Source: Pseudonocardia parietis (GTDB taxonomy: Bacteria > Actinomycetota > Actinomycetes > Mycobacteriales > Pseudonocardiaceae). From it: a stretch of DNA of 64,000 nucleotides. A program made the position numbers and the translations under genes. The DNA is taken from the NCBI RefSeq assembly GCF_017876315.1, contig NZ_JAGINU010000001.1:3906001-3970000 (forward strand), in the 5' to 3' direction. Below are positions 25,092 to 32,608 of the stretch, one piece after another. Position 1 is the first letter of the stretch, and each line of letters opens with the position of its first letter. The notes under the pieces are model-generated. The model searched no databases, was not told the DNA's origin, and was given only the letters and a program-made list of their open reading frames with translations.

Positions 25092-25651
25092 CAGGGGTAC
25101 AGGAGCGCGCTCGCCGCGAGATCGAACTACTCGCACGTGCCCCTCGAGCGTGAGGGCCGGCCCCGGGCACGGCCGGCTGCTCACCAGGGGCACGCCAGCG
25201 CGCTCGCCGCGAGATCGAACTGCCCGCATGTGCCCCTCGGACGTGAGGTGCGGCCTCGGGCACGGCCGGCTGCTCACCAGGGGTACAGGAGCGCGCTCGC
25301 CGCGAGATCGAACTACCCGCACGTGCCCCTCGAGCGTGAGGGCCGGCCCCGGGCACGGCCGGCTGCTCACCAGGGGCACGCCAGCGCGCTCGCCGCGAGA
25401 TCGAACTGCCCGCATGTGCCCCTCGGACGTGAGGTGCGGCCTCGGGCACGGCCGGCTGCTCACCAGGGGTACAGGAGCGCGCTCGCCGCGAGATCGAACT
25501 ACCCGCACGTGCCCCTCGAGCGTGAGGGCCGGCCCCGGGCACGGCCGGCTGCTCACCAGGGGCACGCCAGCGCGCTCGCCGCGAGATCGAACTACCCGCA
25601 CGTGCCCCTCGAACGTGAGGGCCGGCCCAGGGCACGGCCCGGCTGCTCCAC
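25092..25651. repeat. Six tandem 93-bp repeats alternating between two types
   Basis: Units start at 25092, 25185, 25278, 25371, 25464 and 25557. Five are 93 bp; the last is 95 bp with two single-base insertions, and a seventh start (CAGGGG) at 25652 breaks off. Odd units (type A) begin CAGGGGTACAGG; units 2 and 4 (type B) begin CAGGGGCACGCC; unit 6 mixes a B start with an A middle. A and B differ at about 11 of 93 positions, so the array is really three copies of a 186-bp dimer. Each unit keeps GTGCCC paired with GGGCAC around an inner CCTC/GAGG hairpin. The period is 31 codons, so frames stay open on both strands, but no start or known protein fits. Confidence 0.9.
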
Positions 25652-25677
25652 CAGGGGCCGCGTGCGGGCGATCGAGA

Positions 25678-25714
25678 TTGCGGCGGTTCTGCCTGTGTGG
25701 CTAAGATTCTGGCC
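25678..25714 (+). promoter_or_regulatory. Promoter for the TetR-acyltransferase operon, probably leaderless
   Basis: TTGCGG at 25678-25683 and TAAGAT at 25702-25707 are separated by 18 bp, close to a housekeeping promoter. Transcription would begin about seven bases after the -10, which is exactly the in-frame GTG at 25715. This supports a leaderless message and decides the TetR start over an earlier GTG at 25697 that lies within the promoter. Confidence 0.6.
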
Positions 25715-26344
25715 GTGCGGTCAGATTCCGGGGCGAGCGGTCAGAAGTCCTTCATCGAACAGGCGCGACGGCGGCAGATCATCGAGGCCGCCGTCGCGAC
25801 CCTGGCGGTGGAGGGTTTCGGCAACGCGTCCCTGGCGGCGATCGCACGCACCGCGGGGATCTCGAAGGGGGTCATCTCCTATCACTTCTCCGGCAAGGAG
25901 GAGCTGATGGAGGAGTGCGTGACCGCGATCTACACCGGCATCGCCGAGCGCGTGGTGCCGCAGCTCGGGGGCCTGGACCCGTTGGAGACGGTGCGCGCGC
26001 ACGTGCTCGCCGTCGCCCGCGACGGGCTGGCGCACCGCGACGAGCTGATCGCGGTGGGGGAGATCGTCACGCACCTGCGGCGCAAGGACGGCCGGCTGCG
26101 CTACGGCCAGGCCGACAACGAGGAGCTGTACCGCGGCCTGGAGTGGATGTACTCCGCGGCCGCCGAGGCCGGCGAGGTCCGCCGCTTCGACCACCGTGTG
26201 ATGGCGGTGACTGCGCAGTCCGCAGTGGACGCGATGTTCGCGTACTGGATCGCCCACCCGGCAACCGACCTGCTCGCCTACGCCGAGCAGCTCGCCGACC
26301 TGCTGGTCGCGGCGATCCGGCGACCTGAGGGGGAGGGGTCATGA
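25715..26344 (+). CDS. TetR-family regulator, cotranscribed with an acyltransferase
   Basis: A 209-residue TetR protein. RRRQIIEAAVATLAVEGFGNASLAAIARTAGISKGVISYHFSGKEEL is the helix-turn-helix (about residues 15-60), and a C-terminal domain ends in the PATDLLAYAEQLADLLVAAI helix. The start at 25715 is chosen from the promoter position. The stop overlaps the next ATG by 4 bases (26341-26344). It most likely represses its own operon. The ligand is unknown; the acyltransferase product could be linked to it. Confidence 0.85.
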   Translation: MRSDSGASGQKSFIEQARRRQIIEAAVATLAVEGFGNASLAAIARTAGISKGVISYHFSGKEELMEECVTAIYTGIAERVVPQLGGLDPLETVRAHVLAVARDGLAHRDELIAVGEIVTHLRRKDGRLRYGQADNEELYRGLEWMYSAAAEAGEVRRFDHRVMAVTAQSAVDAMFAYWIAHPATDLLAYAEQLADLLVAAIRRPEGEGS

Positions 26345-27459
26345 CGACGATCGGGGAGCGGGCCGGACCGGCCGGGGCCGAGGGGGCGGCGCCGGGCCGC
26401 ACGGCCTGGCCGGACGCGGTACGGGTGGGACTGACGGCGCTGGTGATCGCCCACCACTGCGCGATCACGTACTCGCACATCCCGGCGTGGACGTACTACG
26501 AGCCGCCGACGGACGGCACCGCCACGCTGCTCGACGCGTTCGTCGCGACGAACCAGGCCTGGTTCATGGGTGCGTTCTTCCTGATCTCCGGCTGGTTCGT
26601 TCCGGGGTCGGTGGACCGGCACGGGGTGGCGGGCTTCGTCCGCGGGCGGCTGCTGAGGCTCGGCCTCCCGTTCCTGGCGTTCCTGCTGGTGCTCAAGCCG
26701 GTGTTCTACCTGCCGCTGTTCGCCGGTCAGGACGGCGCGTGGCTGCAGGCCTTCCTGGCTCCCGATCCCGGTCCACTGTGGTTCGTGCTCCTGCTGCTGG
26801 TGTTCTCGCTGGTGTATGCGCTGGTGCGCGGTGTGCGCGAGGCGCGGCCGGTCGGGACCGGGCCGGTGCCCGGGGTGCTCGCGGTGGCCGGGGCCGGGCT
26901 CGCGCTCGGCGCGGCGACCTGGGCGTGGTGGATCGTCGTCCCGAACGGGACGTTCTGGGCGGTCCTGCCGTCGGCGGGGTACCTGCCGCAGTACGCACTG
27001 TGCTTCGTCATCGGGATCGTCGGCGGGCGCCGGGGCTGGTTCGAGCGGCTGCGGCCGCGCACCGGGTGGGCCTGCGCCGCGCTCGCCGTGGTGACCGGTC
27101 TCGCCTGGCTGACGGTCGCTGTCCTCGGTGGTGGCGCCGCGGCGGGTGGCGGGACCGCGGTGTCGGCCGTGGCGGCGGTCCTCAACGGTCTGTTCACCGT
27201 GTTCGTGATCGTGGCGGTGCTGGTGGCCGCACGGCGGTGGCTGGACCGGTCCGGACCGGTCGCGCGGTTCCTGTCGACGAACGCCTTCGCGGTGTTCGTG
27301 CTGCACCCGCCGATCGTCGCGTGGCTCGGTGTCGCGCTGGCCGGGTTCGCCGCACCGGCCGCGGCGAAGGCACTGGTGCTGTTCGCGCTCGCGGCCCCGC
27401 TCTGCTGGGCCGCCGCCTGGTCGGTGCGCCGGATCGCCGTGGTGCGCCGGGTGGTGTGA
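26341..27459 (+). CDS. Membrane acyltransferase 3 family protein
   Basis: A 372-residue integral membrane protein with about ten hydrophobic segments. The first, AVRVGLTALVIAHHCAITYSH, carries the Arg-to-His spacing of acyltransferase 3 proteins. WFMGAFFLISGWFVPGSVDR follows, then FVRGRLLRLGLPFLAFLLV, as in the OafA/NolX-like group, and STNAFAVFVLHPPIVAWLG is near the end. These proteins O-acetylate surface sugars, lipids or antibiotics at the cytoplasmic membrane. It is translationally coupled to a TetR regulator. The acceptor is unknown. Confidence 0.85.
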   Translation: MTTIGERAGPAGAEGAAPGRTAWPDAVRVGLTALVIAHHCAITYSHIPAWTYYEPPTDGTATLLDAFVATNQAWFMGAFFLISGWFVPGSVDRHGVAGFVRGRLLRLGLPFLAFLLVLKPVFYLPLFAGQDGAWLQAFLAPDPGPLWFVLLLLVFSLVYALVRGVREARPVGTGPVPGVLAVAGAGLALGAATWAWWIVVPNGTFWAVLPSAGYLPQYALCFVIGIVGGRRGWFERLRPRTGWACAALAVVTGLAWLTVAVLGGGAAAGGGTAVSAVAAVLNGLFTVFVIVAVLVAARRWLDRSGPVARFLSTNAFAVFVLHPPIVAWLGVALAGFAAPAAAKALVLFALAAPLCWAAAWSVRRIAVVRRVV

Positions 27460-27473
27460 GCCGGTCGCGGCGG

Positions 27474-27506
27474 CCCGTCCCGGGATCGAGGGGTTCCCGG
27501 GGTGGG
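27474..27506. terminator. Hairpin between acyltransferase and DUF4188 genes
   Basis: CCCGTCCCGGGA at 27474-27485 pairs with TCCCGGGGTGGG at 27495-27506 over 12 positions with two non-canonical pairs. The loop is 9 nt. It lies in the 57-bp gap between two convergent genes, so it could terminate both. Confidence 0.5.
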
Positions 27507-27516
27507 TCGCCGGCGC

Positions 27517-27987
27517 TCACCGGGCGGCGAGCCGTCGCCGCCCGCCCTCGGTGGCCGCGTCGATCGGGCGCGCGCCCAGGGCCGTCGCGAGGCCGGCGGG
27601 CGGCATGTCGCCGTAGATGCTCTCGAACTCGGCCACGACGAAGGTCTCGTGCCAGATCCCGACCGCACCCGGCACCCGCCGGGCCCGCCGGTTGAACGCG
27701 GCCCAGGCCGGGCGGTGCAGCCGGCCGGTGTCGGCCGCGTAGGCGTAGAGCGACGCGCGGTCGCGCCAGTACTGGATCACCACCGGGCCGTCGCCGCCGA
27801 ACGTCAGGCGGTATCCGAGCAGGCCGGAGTCCGGGTCCTTCGAGAGCTCGCCGAGCATCCGCGGCATCGCGACGAACGCCGGCAGCCAGGCGTCGACCCG
27901 CCACGGCCGGTTGAACCGCATGCCGATCAGGAAGACGACGATCTCGTCGTCGGTGGGCTCGTTCGTCGTGCGGGTGTACCGGGCCAT
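27517..27987 (-). CDS. DUF4188 (monooxygenase-like) protein
   Basis: A 156-residue protein. DDEIVVFLIGMRFNRPWRVDAWLPAFVAMPRMLGEL near residue 13, GYRLTFGGDGPVVIQYWRDRASLYAYAAD, and PGAVGIWHETFVVAEFESIYGDMPPAGLATALGA make the DUF4188 dimeric alpha-beta-barrel pattern. Members are annotated as monooxygenase-family or related to haem dehydratases of aldoximes, but function is largely untested. GGAAGGA precedes the ATG. A GGATA-N7-TATCC inverted repeat upstream suggests control by a TetR-like protein. Confidence 0.8.
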   Translation of the reverse strand: MARYTRTTNEPTDDEIVVFLIGMRFNRPWRVDAWLPAFVAMPRMLGELSKDPDSGLLGYRLTFGGDGPVVIQYWRDRASLYAYAADTGRLHRPAWAAFNRRARRVPGAVGIWHETFVVAEFESIYGDMPPAGLATALGARPIDAATEGGRRRLAAR

Positions 27988-28007
27988 CGCGCGTCCTTCC
28001 CGTTGAG

Positions 28008-28026
28008 CGGATACTCAGACTATCCG
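28008..28026. promoter_or_regulatory. Inverted repeat upstream of the DUF4188 gene
   Basis: CGGATA at 28008-28013 and TATCCG at 28021-28026 form a perfect inverted repeat with a 7-nt spacer, 21 bp ahead of the DUF4188 start. The gap between it and the preceding CoA-transferase stop is short. The AT-rich half-sites look like a dimeric repressor operator. No dedicated regulator is adjacent. Confidence 0.4.
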
Positions 28027-28042
28027 AAAACGGGGAGTCGCG

Positions 28043-29221
28043 CTATCCGTTGAGCCAGGTGCGGACCTCGTCGGAGTCCGCGCCGACCGCAGGGGGCGAG
28101 CGGCGGTAGGACGGCGGCGTCGCCGAGTACGCGACGGGGTTACGGACCGTCGGGACGGCGGCCGCGTCCGGAGCCCGGACCACCGGCTCCAGGCCCAGCT
28201 CCTCGGCGAGCGCGACGCCGCCGGCGACCGAGTTGATCGGCCCGCACGGCACGCCGACCTCGGTGATCGCGGTGTACCACTCCTGCGCGGTGCGGGTCGC
28301 CAGCCGCGCCCGCAGCCGCTGCTCGATCTCCGCGCGGTGCCCGATCCGGTCGGACATGGTGGCGAAACGCGGGTCCTCGGCCATCGCCGGGTCGCCGAGC
28401 ACGGTCGCGAGCCGGCGGAACTGGGAGTCGTTGGCGGCGATGACGATCAGCTCGCCGTCCTTGGTCGGCATCGGCTGGTAGGGGAAGACGCTCGGGTGCT
28501 CGTTGCCCATCCGGTGCGGTACCGCGCCCGCGGCGACGTAGGCCTCGGTCTGGTTGACCAGCGTGGACATCGCGACCGACAGCAGGTTGGTCTCCAGCAG
28601 CTGGCCCCGGCCGGTCTGCTCGCGGTGGCGCAGTGCCGCGGAGATCGCCAGCGCCGCGTGCAGCCCGGTGAGCACGTCGAACACTGCCACGCCCGCCCGG
28701 TACGGCGGCCCGTCGGCCTCGCCGGTCAGGCTCATCAGCCCGGAGACGGCCTGGACGAGCAGGTCGTAGCCGGCCAGGTGCGCGCCGCCGCGGCTGCCGA
28801 ACCCGGAGACCGAGCAGTAGACGACCGACGGGTTCTCCCGTGCCACCGACTCGTGGTCGAGCCCGAAGCGCGCCATGCCGCCCGGTCGCATGTTCTCCAC
28901 CAGCACGTCCGCGCGCTGGGCCAGCAGGCGTGCGACCTCGAGATCGTCCGGGTTCTTGAGGTCCAGCACGACCGACCGCTTGTTCCGGTTGATCGACAGG
29001 TAGTAGGTCGCGATGTCGCCGTGTTCCGGATCGGTGAGCACCGGGGGCTTCCAGGTGCGGGTGTCGTCGCCGTCCGGGCCCTCCACCTTGATCACGGTCG
29101 CGCCGAGGTCGGCCAGCATCATGGTCGCGTAGGGGCCGGCCAGGACCCGGGAGAAGTCGGCGACGAGCACGCCGTCGAGCGGTCCTCCGGTGGGCGCGTC
29201 GCCGAGGGGTGAGTGGTCCAC
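28043..29221 (-). CDS. Class III CoA-transferase (CaiB/BaiF family)
   Basis: A 392-residue protein from the GTG at 29221. LDGVLVADFSRVLAGPYATMMLADLGATVIKVEGPDGDDTR is the family N-terminus. The stretch YLSINRNKRSVVLDLKNPDDLEVARLLAQRADVLVENMRPGGMARFGLD and the ACPSVVYCSVSGFG-like region that follows (NPSVVYCSVSGFGSRGG) are classic. The aspartate of LAGYDLLVQAVSG is where the acyl-enzyme forms. It moves CoA between carboxylic acids. The acid is unknown. It is monocistronic, or precedes the DUF4188 gene with only a 55-bp gap. Confidence 0.9.
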   Translation of the reverse strand: MDHSPLGDAPTGGPLDGVLVADFSRVLAGPYATMMLADLGATVIKVEGPDGDDTRTWKPPVLTDPEHGDIATYYLSINRNKRSVVLDLKNPDDLEVARLLAQRADVLVENMRPGGMARFGLDHESVARENPSVVYCSVSGFGSRGGAHLAGYDLLVQAVSGLMSLTGEADGPPYRAGVAVFDVLTGLHAALAISAALRHREQTGRGQLLETNLLSVAMSTLVNQTEAYVAAGAVPHRMGNEHPSVFPYQPMPTKDGELIVIAANDSQFRRLATVLGDPAMAEDPRFATMSDRIGHRAEIEQRLRARLATRTAQEWYTAITEVGVPCGPINSVAGGVALAEELGLEPVVRAPDAAAVPTVRNPVAYSATPPSYRRSPPAVGADSDEVRTWLNG

Positions 29222-29322
29222 GTTCCGGCACGTTAGCCGTACCCATAGTCATGGCAGGATCTCGCCGGGCCGTGTCACTTCTGCCGATTCCGATCGACTC
29301 GTGCCTCGACCAGGATCGGGGT

Positions 29323-29583
29323 ATGAGCAGCGAGAACAGCATCGTCCAGGTCCTCGTCCGGCTCGGCCGTGCACTGCGCGACGCCGGCCGCGCCCAGGAG
29401 GAGCTCTGGGCCCGGCTCGAGCGGATCGACCCGGACCCGTGGGAGGAACTGCACTGGGAGCCGACCGCGAGCGGCTGGCGGCTCTACGGCAGCCTCCTGC
29501 CGGATCCGGCCGGGCCGCTCGCCCAGCCGGCCCCGGGGCAGCCCCGGGACCTCGGTGAACGAGGGGTGATCGCGGAGTCGTAG
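29323..29583 (+). CDS. Small hypothetical protein
   Basis: An 86-residue protein from the ATG at 29323 (an in-frame start further out is inside the divergent promoter region). A helical first half, QVLVRLGRALRDAGRAQEELW, is followed by RIDPDPWEELHWEPTASGWRLYGSLLPD, rich in Trp and Pro. No cysteine, signal peptide or membrane segment. It gives the impression of a conserved soluble protein rather than a chance frame, but I recognise no family. Its TAG stop lies in the arm of a long palindrome. Confidence 0.6.
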   Translation: MSSENSIVQVLVRLGRALRDAGRAQEELWARLERIDPDPWEELHWEPTASGWRLYGSLLPDPAGPLAQPAPGQPRDLGERGVIAES

Positions 29584-29619
29584 CGGATCGGTGCCAGATC
29601 TGGCACCGATCCGCTACGA
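29578..29619. terminator. Perfect 42-bp palindrome ending the small hypothetical gene
   Basis: The sequence from 29578 to 29619 equals its own reverse complement with no loop bases, centred on AGATCT at 29596-29601. The TAG stop of the plus-strand gene (29581-29583) is inside the left arm. As RNA it would form a strong hairpin with a small loop; as DNA it could also be a protein-binding or cruciform site. A gene on the minus strand ends 38 bp further on, so bidirectional termination is likely. Confidence 0.7.
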
Positions 29620-29657
29620 ACCGCTGATCACCCTGCGGCGGATCGACGTCGGAAGGC

Positions 29658-30356
29658 TCAACCGGCGGCGGCCTCCCGGCTGACGCGGCCCGCGAGCCGG
29701 GCGGCCGCCGCGCCGGCACCGACCGGCTCGGCCTGGGCGTTGACGACCGTCGCTTCGTCCCGGGCCGAGTGGTAGTGCTGCCCGCTCCAGCGCACCCCGC
29801 GAGGTGATCGCAGCTCGCGGACGTTGCCGGTGCCAGGGGAGTCGACCAGGCGCTTCATGGTGACGGCGCCGTCCACCGTGGGCATGTCGACCACGGCGAC
29901 GGCGACGACGACCCGGGCTCCGCCCTCCCGTACCTCGAACAACGCGCGACCGACGGCGTCGCACGGCGTCGCGGTGAAGAACGCGCGCACCTGCCCGTAG
30001 GAGACCGTGGCGCAGTCGGTGGCCACGTCGCCGTCGAGTCGCTCCACGTCCCGCCCTTCGCGACGGAGCCGGCGGGCCAGAGCCTCCTGGGGCCGGTCGC
30101 GGGCGCGGACCGCGCGCGTGTCCGAGGAGCCCCGGCCGGGCCGGGAGGCCGACGACCCGGAGCTGCCGGTGCCCGACGAGACGGACGCCCCGCCGCCGGC
30201 CGCGCTGCCCCCGGCCGCACCACCGACCGCACCAGCGCCGCCGAGCCCACCACCGAGGGCCGCGATGGCGATGGCGATGGCCGCGCCGCCGAGTCCGATC
30301 CCACCCCGGCGCCTCCACTTGCCGTCTTTGTCACGTGGTTGATCCGGCTTGCCCAT
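29658..30356 (-). CDS. Hypothetical membrane-anchored protein
   Basis: A 232-residue protein. After a basic start (KPDQPRDKDGKWRRR) comes one hydrophobic Gly/Ala segment at about residues 19-50, then a Ser/Gly linker. A probable outer domain follows, with ERLDGDVATDCATVSYGQVRAFFTATPCDAVGRALFEV; its two cysteines could form a disulfide. The strands VVVAVAVVDMPTV and the conserved-looking QHYHSARDEATVVN come next. It fits a signal-anchored, extracytoplasmic protein. I do not recognise a family. The inverted repeat 30365-30400 lies just upstream. Confidence 0.65.
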   Translation of the reverse strand: MGKPDQPRDKDGKWRRRGGIGLGGAAIAIAIAALGGGLGGAGAVGGAAGGSAAGGGASVSSGTGSSGSSASRPGRGSSDTRAVRARDRPQEALARRLRREGRDVERLDGDVATDCATVSYGQVRAFFTATPCDAVGRALFEVREGGARVVVAVAVVDMPTVDGAVTMKRLVDSPGTGNVRELRSPRGVRWSGQHYHSARDEATVVNAQAEPVGAGAAAARLAGRVSREAAAG

Positions 30357-30364
30357 ACCTGCCC

Positions 30365-30400
30365 CCTGATCATGGAACCCAGGGAGAGGTCGTGATCAGG
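30365..30400. promoter_or_regulatory. Inverted repeat between ychJ-like and hypothetical genes
   Basis: CCTGATCA at 30365-30372 and TGATCAGG at 30393-30400 are perfect inverted arms with a 20-nt spacer. It lies 15 bp after the YchJ stop and just before the start of the hypothetical gene on the same strand. It may end the first transcript or be an operator for the second; sequence alone does not decide. Confidence 0.35.
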
Positions 30401-30414
30401 AGACAGGGTGTTAC

Positions 30415-30780
30415 CTAGTCGGGGTCGAGCACCCCGTCCACGTAGAACCAGCGGCCGTCCTCCCGGACGAAGCGGCTGCGCTCGTGCAGCACCCCGTCGA
30501 TCCGGTGCGCGCGGAACTCGACGACGCCGTCGGTCTCGAACATCGTCCCGCCGGAGCGGTCGAGGATCTCCAGACCGGCCCACACCGAACCCGGCTCCAG
30601 CCGCAGCCGGCGCGGCCGGGTTGACGGGTGCCAGGACGCCAGCAGGTGCGCGGTGTCGCCCCGGACGAACGCGGTGTAGCGGCTGCGCATCAGCGCCTCC
30701 GCGGTCGGGGCCGGGCGCCCGGCCAGCACCGGTCCGCAGCAGGCGTCCTCGGGTCGGTCGGTGCCGCAGGGACAGTTCAT
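30415..30780 (-). CDS. YchJ-family SEC-C motif protein
   Basis: A 121-residue protein. The N-terminal NCPCGTDRPEDACCGPVLAG is the SEC-C-like zinc-binding motif with C-x-C and CC. It is followed by APTAEALMRSRYTAFVRGDTAHLLASWHPSTRP, the hallmark of the YchJ/UPF0225 family, and a beta-rich NTF2-like remainder ending in GRWFYVDG. The function of YchJ is unknown. Length is a little under the usual 130-160. It is divergent from the cobalamin operon and may share the 109-bp gap as promoter. Confidence 0.85.
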   Translation of the reverse strand: MNCPCGTDRPEDACCGPVLAGRPAPTAEALMRSRYTAFVRGDTAHLLASWHPSTRPRRLRLEPGSVWAGLEILDRSGGTMFETDGVVEFRAHRIDGVLHERSRFVREDGRWFYVDGVLDPD

Positions 30781-30889
30781 GCGCACCAGTATGTGAGGTG
30801 CCCGACCGGGCCCGGCACGTCGGTTGACCACCCGCACAACCGTGTGGTCGTCTCGTTCGCTGCCACGACGTGATCATCAGGAGGCCAGA

Positions 30890-32608
30890 GTGCAGGGGTT
30901 CTACGACGTACTGCACTCCCGCCGCGACGTCCGGATCGGTTTCCGGCCCGACCCGATCGACGACGACGTGCTCACCCGGGTGCTGGCGGCCGCGCACGCC
31001 GCGCCGAGCGTGGGGTTCTCCCAGCCGTGGGACTTCGTGCTCGTCCGCGACCCGGCGACCCGGCAGCGGGTGCACGCCCTGGTCGAGGAGCACCGCACCC
31101 GCTACGCCGCGTCGCTGCCCGCGGCCCGGGCCGACGCGCTGCGCTCCATCCGGATCGAGGCGATCCGCGAGACCCCGCTGAACGTCGTCGTCACCGCGGA
31201 CCCGACCCGCGGCGGCCGGCACACCCTGGGCCGGCACGACCGCCCGGAGATGGGGCCGTACTCGGCGGCCCTGGCGGTGCAGAACCTGTGGCTGGCCGCC
31301 CGGGCCGAGGACCTCGGCGTCGGCTGGGTGAGCTTCTTCGGCGACGACGGCCTCGCCGCGCTGCACGAGCTGCTCGGCCTGCCCGCGCACCTGGAGGTCG
31401 TGGCCTACCTGTGCGTCGGGCACGTCGACGCCTTCCCGGACCGTCCCGAGCTGGAGGCGCACGGCTGGGCGCGGCGCCGACCGCTGGACTGGGCGGTGCA
31501 CCAGGAGACCTGGGGTGCCCGCGGGCTGCCCGGCGCGGAACCCACCGCCCTGCTGGAGTCCACGGTGGACGCGATCGGCCCGGTGGACGCCCGCGCCCGG
31601 GCCGCCGCCCGCGACCGGCTGGACCGGATGACCAAGCCACGCGGCGCGCTGGGCCGGGTGGAGGACGTCGCGGTCACCCTCGCCGGCATCGCCGGGGCCG
31701 AGGTGCCGCCGGTGCCGGCGCCCGCGGCCGTCGCGGTGTTCGCCGCCGACCACGGCGTGCACGCCCAGGGGGTCACGCCGTGGCCGCAGGAGGTCACCGC
31801 GCAGATGGTGGCCAACTTCCTCGGCGGCGGCGCCGTGGTGAACGCGTTCGCCCGCCAGATCGGCGCCGAGGTACAGGTCGTCGACGTCGGTGTCGCCGCG
31901 GACCTCGAGCCGGTACCGGGGCTGCTGCCGCGCAAGGTCGCGCACGGCACCGCCGACATGACCGCCGGCCCGGCGATGACCCGGGAGCAGGCCCGCCGGG
32001 GGATCGAGCACGGGATCGAGGTGGCCCGCGACCTGGTCGCCGCCGGGAACCGCTGCCTGCTCACCGGCGACATGGGCATCGCCAACACCACCGCCGCGGC
32101 CGCCCTGATCTGCGCGTTCACCGGCACCGACCCGGCCACGGCGACCGGCCGCGGCACCGGCATCGACGACGAGACCCTGGCCCGCAAGACCGAGGTCGTG
32201 CGCCGCGCCCTCGACCTGCACCGGCCGGACCCGGCCGACCCGGTGGGCGTCCTCGCCGCGGTGGGCGGGCTGGAGCACGCCGGGCTGGTCGGGTTCGTGC
32301 TCGGCGCCGCTGCGCTGCGTACCCCCGTGCTGCTCGACGGCGTGATCGCCGGGTCCGCCGCGCTCGTCGCCGCCGCGCTCGCCCCGGACGTGACCGGCTA
32401 CTGCCTGGCCGGGCACCGCTCCGCCGAACCCGGCGGGCACATCGTGCTCGAGCACCTCGGGTGCGCGCCGTTGCTGGAGCTGGACATGCGGCTCGGTGAG
32501 GGCACCGGCGCACTGCTGGCGCTGCCGGTGCTGCAGGGTGCTGCCCGGGCGATGGCCGACGTCGCGACGTTCGACAGCGCCGGGGTGACGGACAAGACCG
32601 ATGGATGA
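30890..32608 (+). CDS. BluB-CobT fusion: DMB synthase joined to nicotinate-nucleotide:DMB phosphoribosyltransferase
   Basis: A 572-residue two-domain protein from a GTG with AGGAGG five bases upstream. Residues 1 to about 215 are BluB, a nitroreductase-like enzyme that breaks down FMNH2 to 5,6-dimethylbenzimidazole: FYDVLHSRRDVRIGF, APSVGFSQPWDFVLVRD, and GVGWVSFFG. From about residue 222 it is CobT, which ribosylates that base: RLDRMTKPRGALGRVEDVA, FAADHGVHAQGVTPWPQEVT, LTGDMGIANTTAAAA and LDMRLGEGTGA with the catalytic Glu. Making and activating the lower ligand in one chain is sensible. It leads the cobL-cobM operon. No B12 riboswitch box was found in the 109 bp upstream. Confidence 0.93.
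   Translation: MQGFYDVLHSRRDVRIGFRPDPIDDDVLTRVLAAAHAAPSVGFSQPWDFVLVRDPATRQRVHALVEEHRTRYAASLPAARADALRSIRIEAIRETPLNVVVTADPTRGGRHTLGRHDRPEMGPYSAALAVQNLWLAARAEDLGVGWVSFFGDDGLAALHELLGLPAHLEVVAYLCVGHVDAFPDRPELEAHGWARRRPLDWAVHQETWGARGLPGAEPTALLESTVDAIGPVDARARAAARDRLDRMTKPRGALGRVEDVAVTLAGIAGAEVPPVPAPAAVAVFAADHGVHAQGVTPWPQEVTAQMVANFLGGGAVVNAFARQIGAEVQVVDVGVAADLEPVPGLLPRKVAHGTADMTAGPAMTREQARRGIEHGIEVARDLVAAGNRCLLTGDMGIANTTAAAALICAFTGTDPATATGRGTGIDDETLARKTEVVRRALDLHRPDPADPVGVLAAVGGLEHAGLVGFVLGAAALRTPVLLDGVIAGSAALVAAALAPDVTGYCLAGHRSAEPGGHIVLEHLGCAPLLELDMRLGEGTGALLALPVLQGAARAMADVATFDSAGVTDKTDG

Noticed and set aside
25092..25651. The repeats as a CRISPR array
   Set aside because: Units are contiguous with no unique spacers, are too long, and no cas genes are present.
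25053..25907. Long repetitive-protein frames across the 93-bp repeats on both strands
   Set aside because: They stay open because 93 is a multiple of three. None has a ribosome site or a recognisable protein pattern, and strands and frames are equally open.
1836..30876. TGATCA palindromes at several gene ends (1836, 7166, 7223, 15653, 24719, 29624, 30367, 30393) as a special signal
   Set aside because: The word is simply a TGA stop meeting a TGA on the other strand, and it also occurs inside genes; any enrichment would need counting across the genome.
30781..30889. A B12 riboswitch before the cobalamin operon
   Set aside because: No B12-box-like sequence or room for the full aptamer was found in this 109-bp gap.
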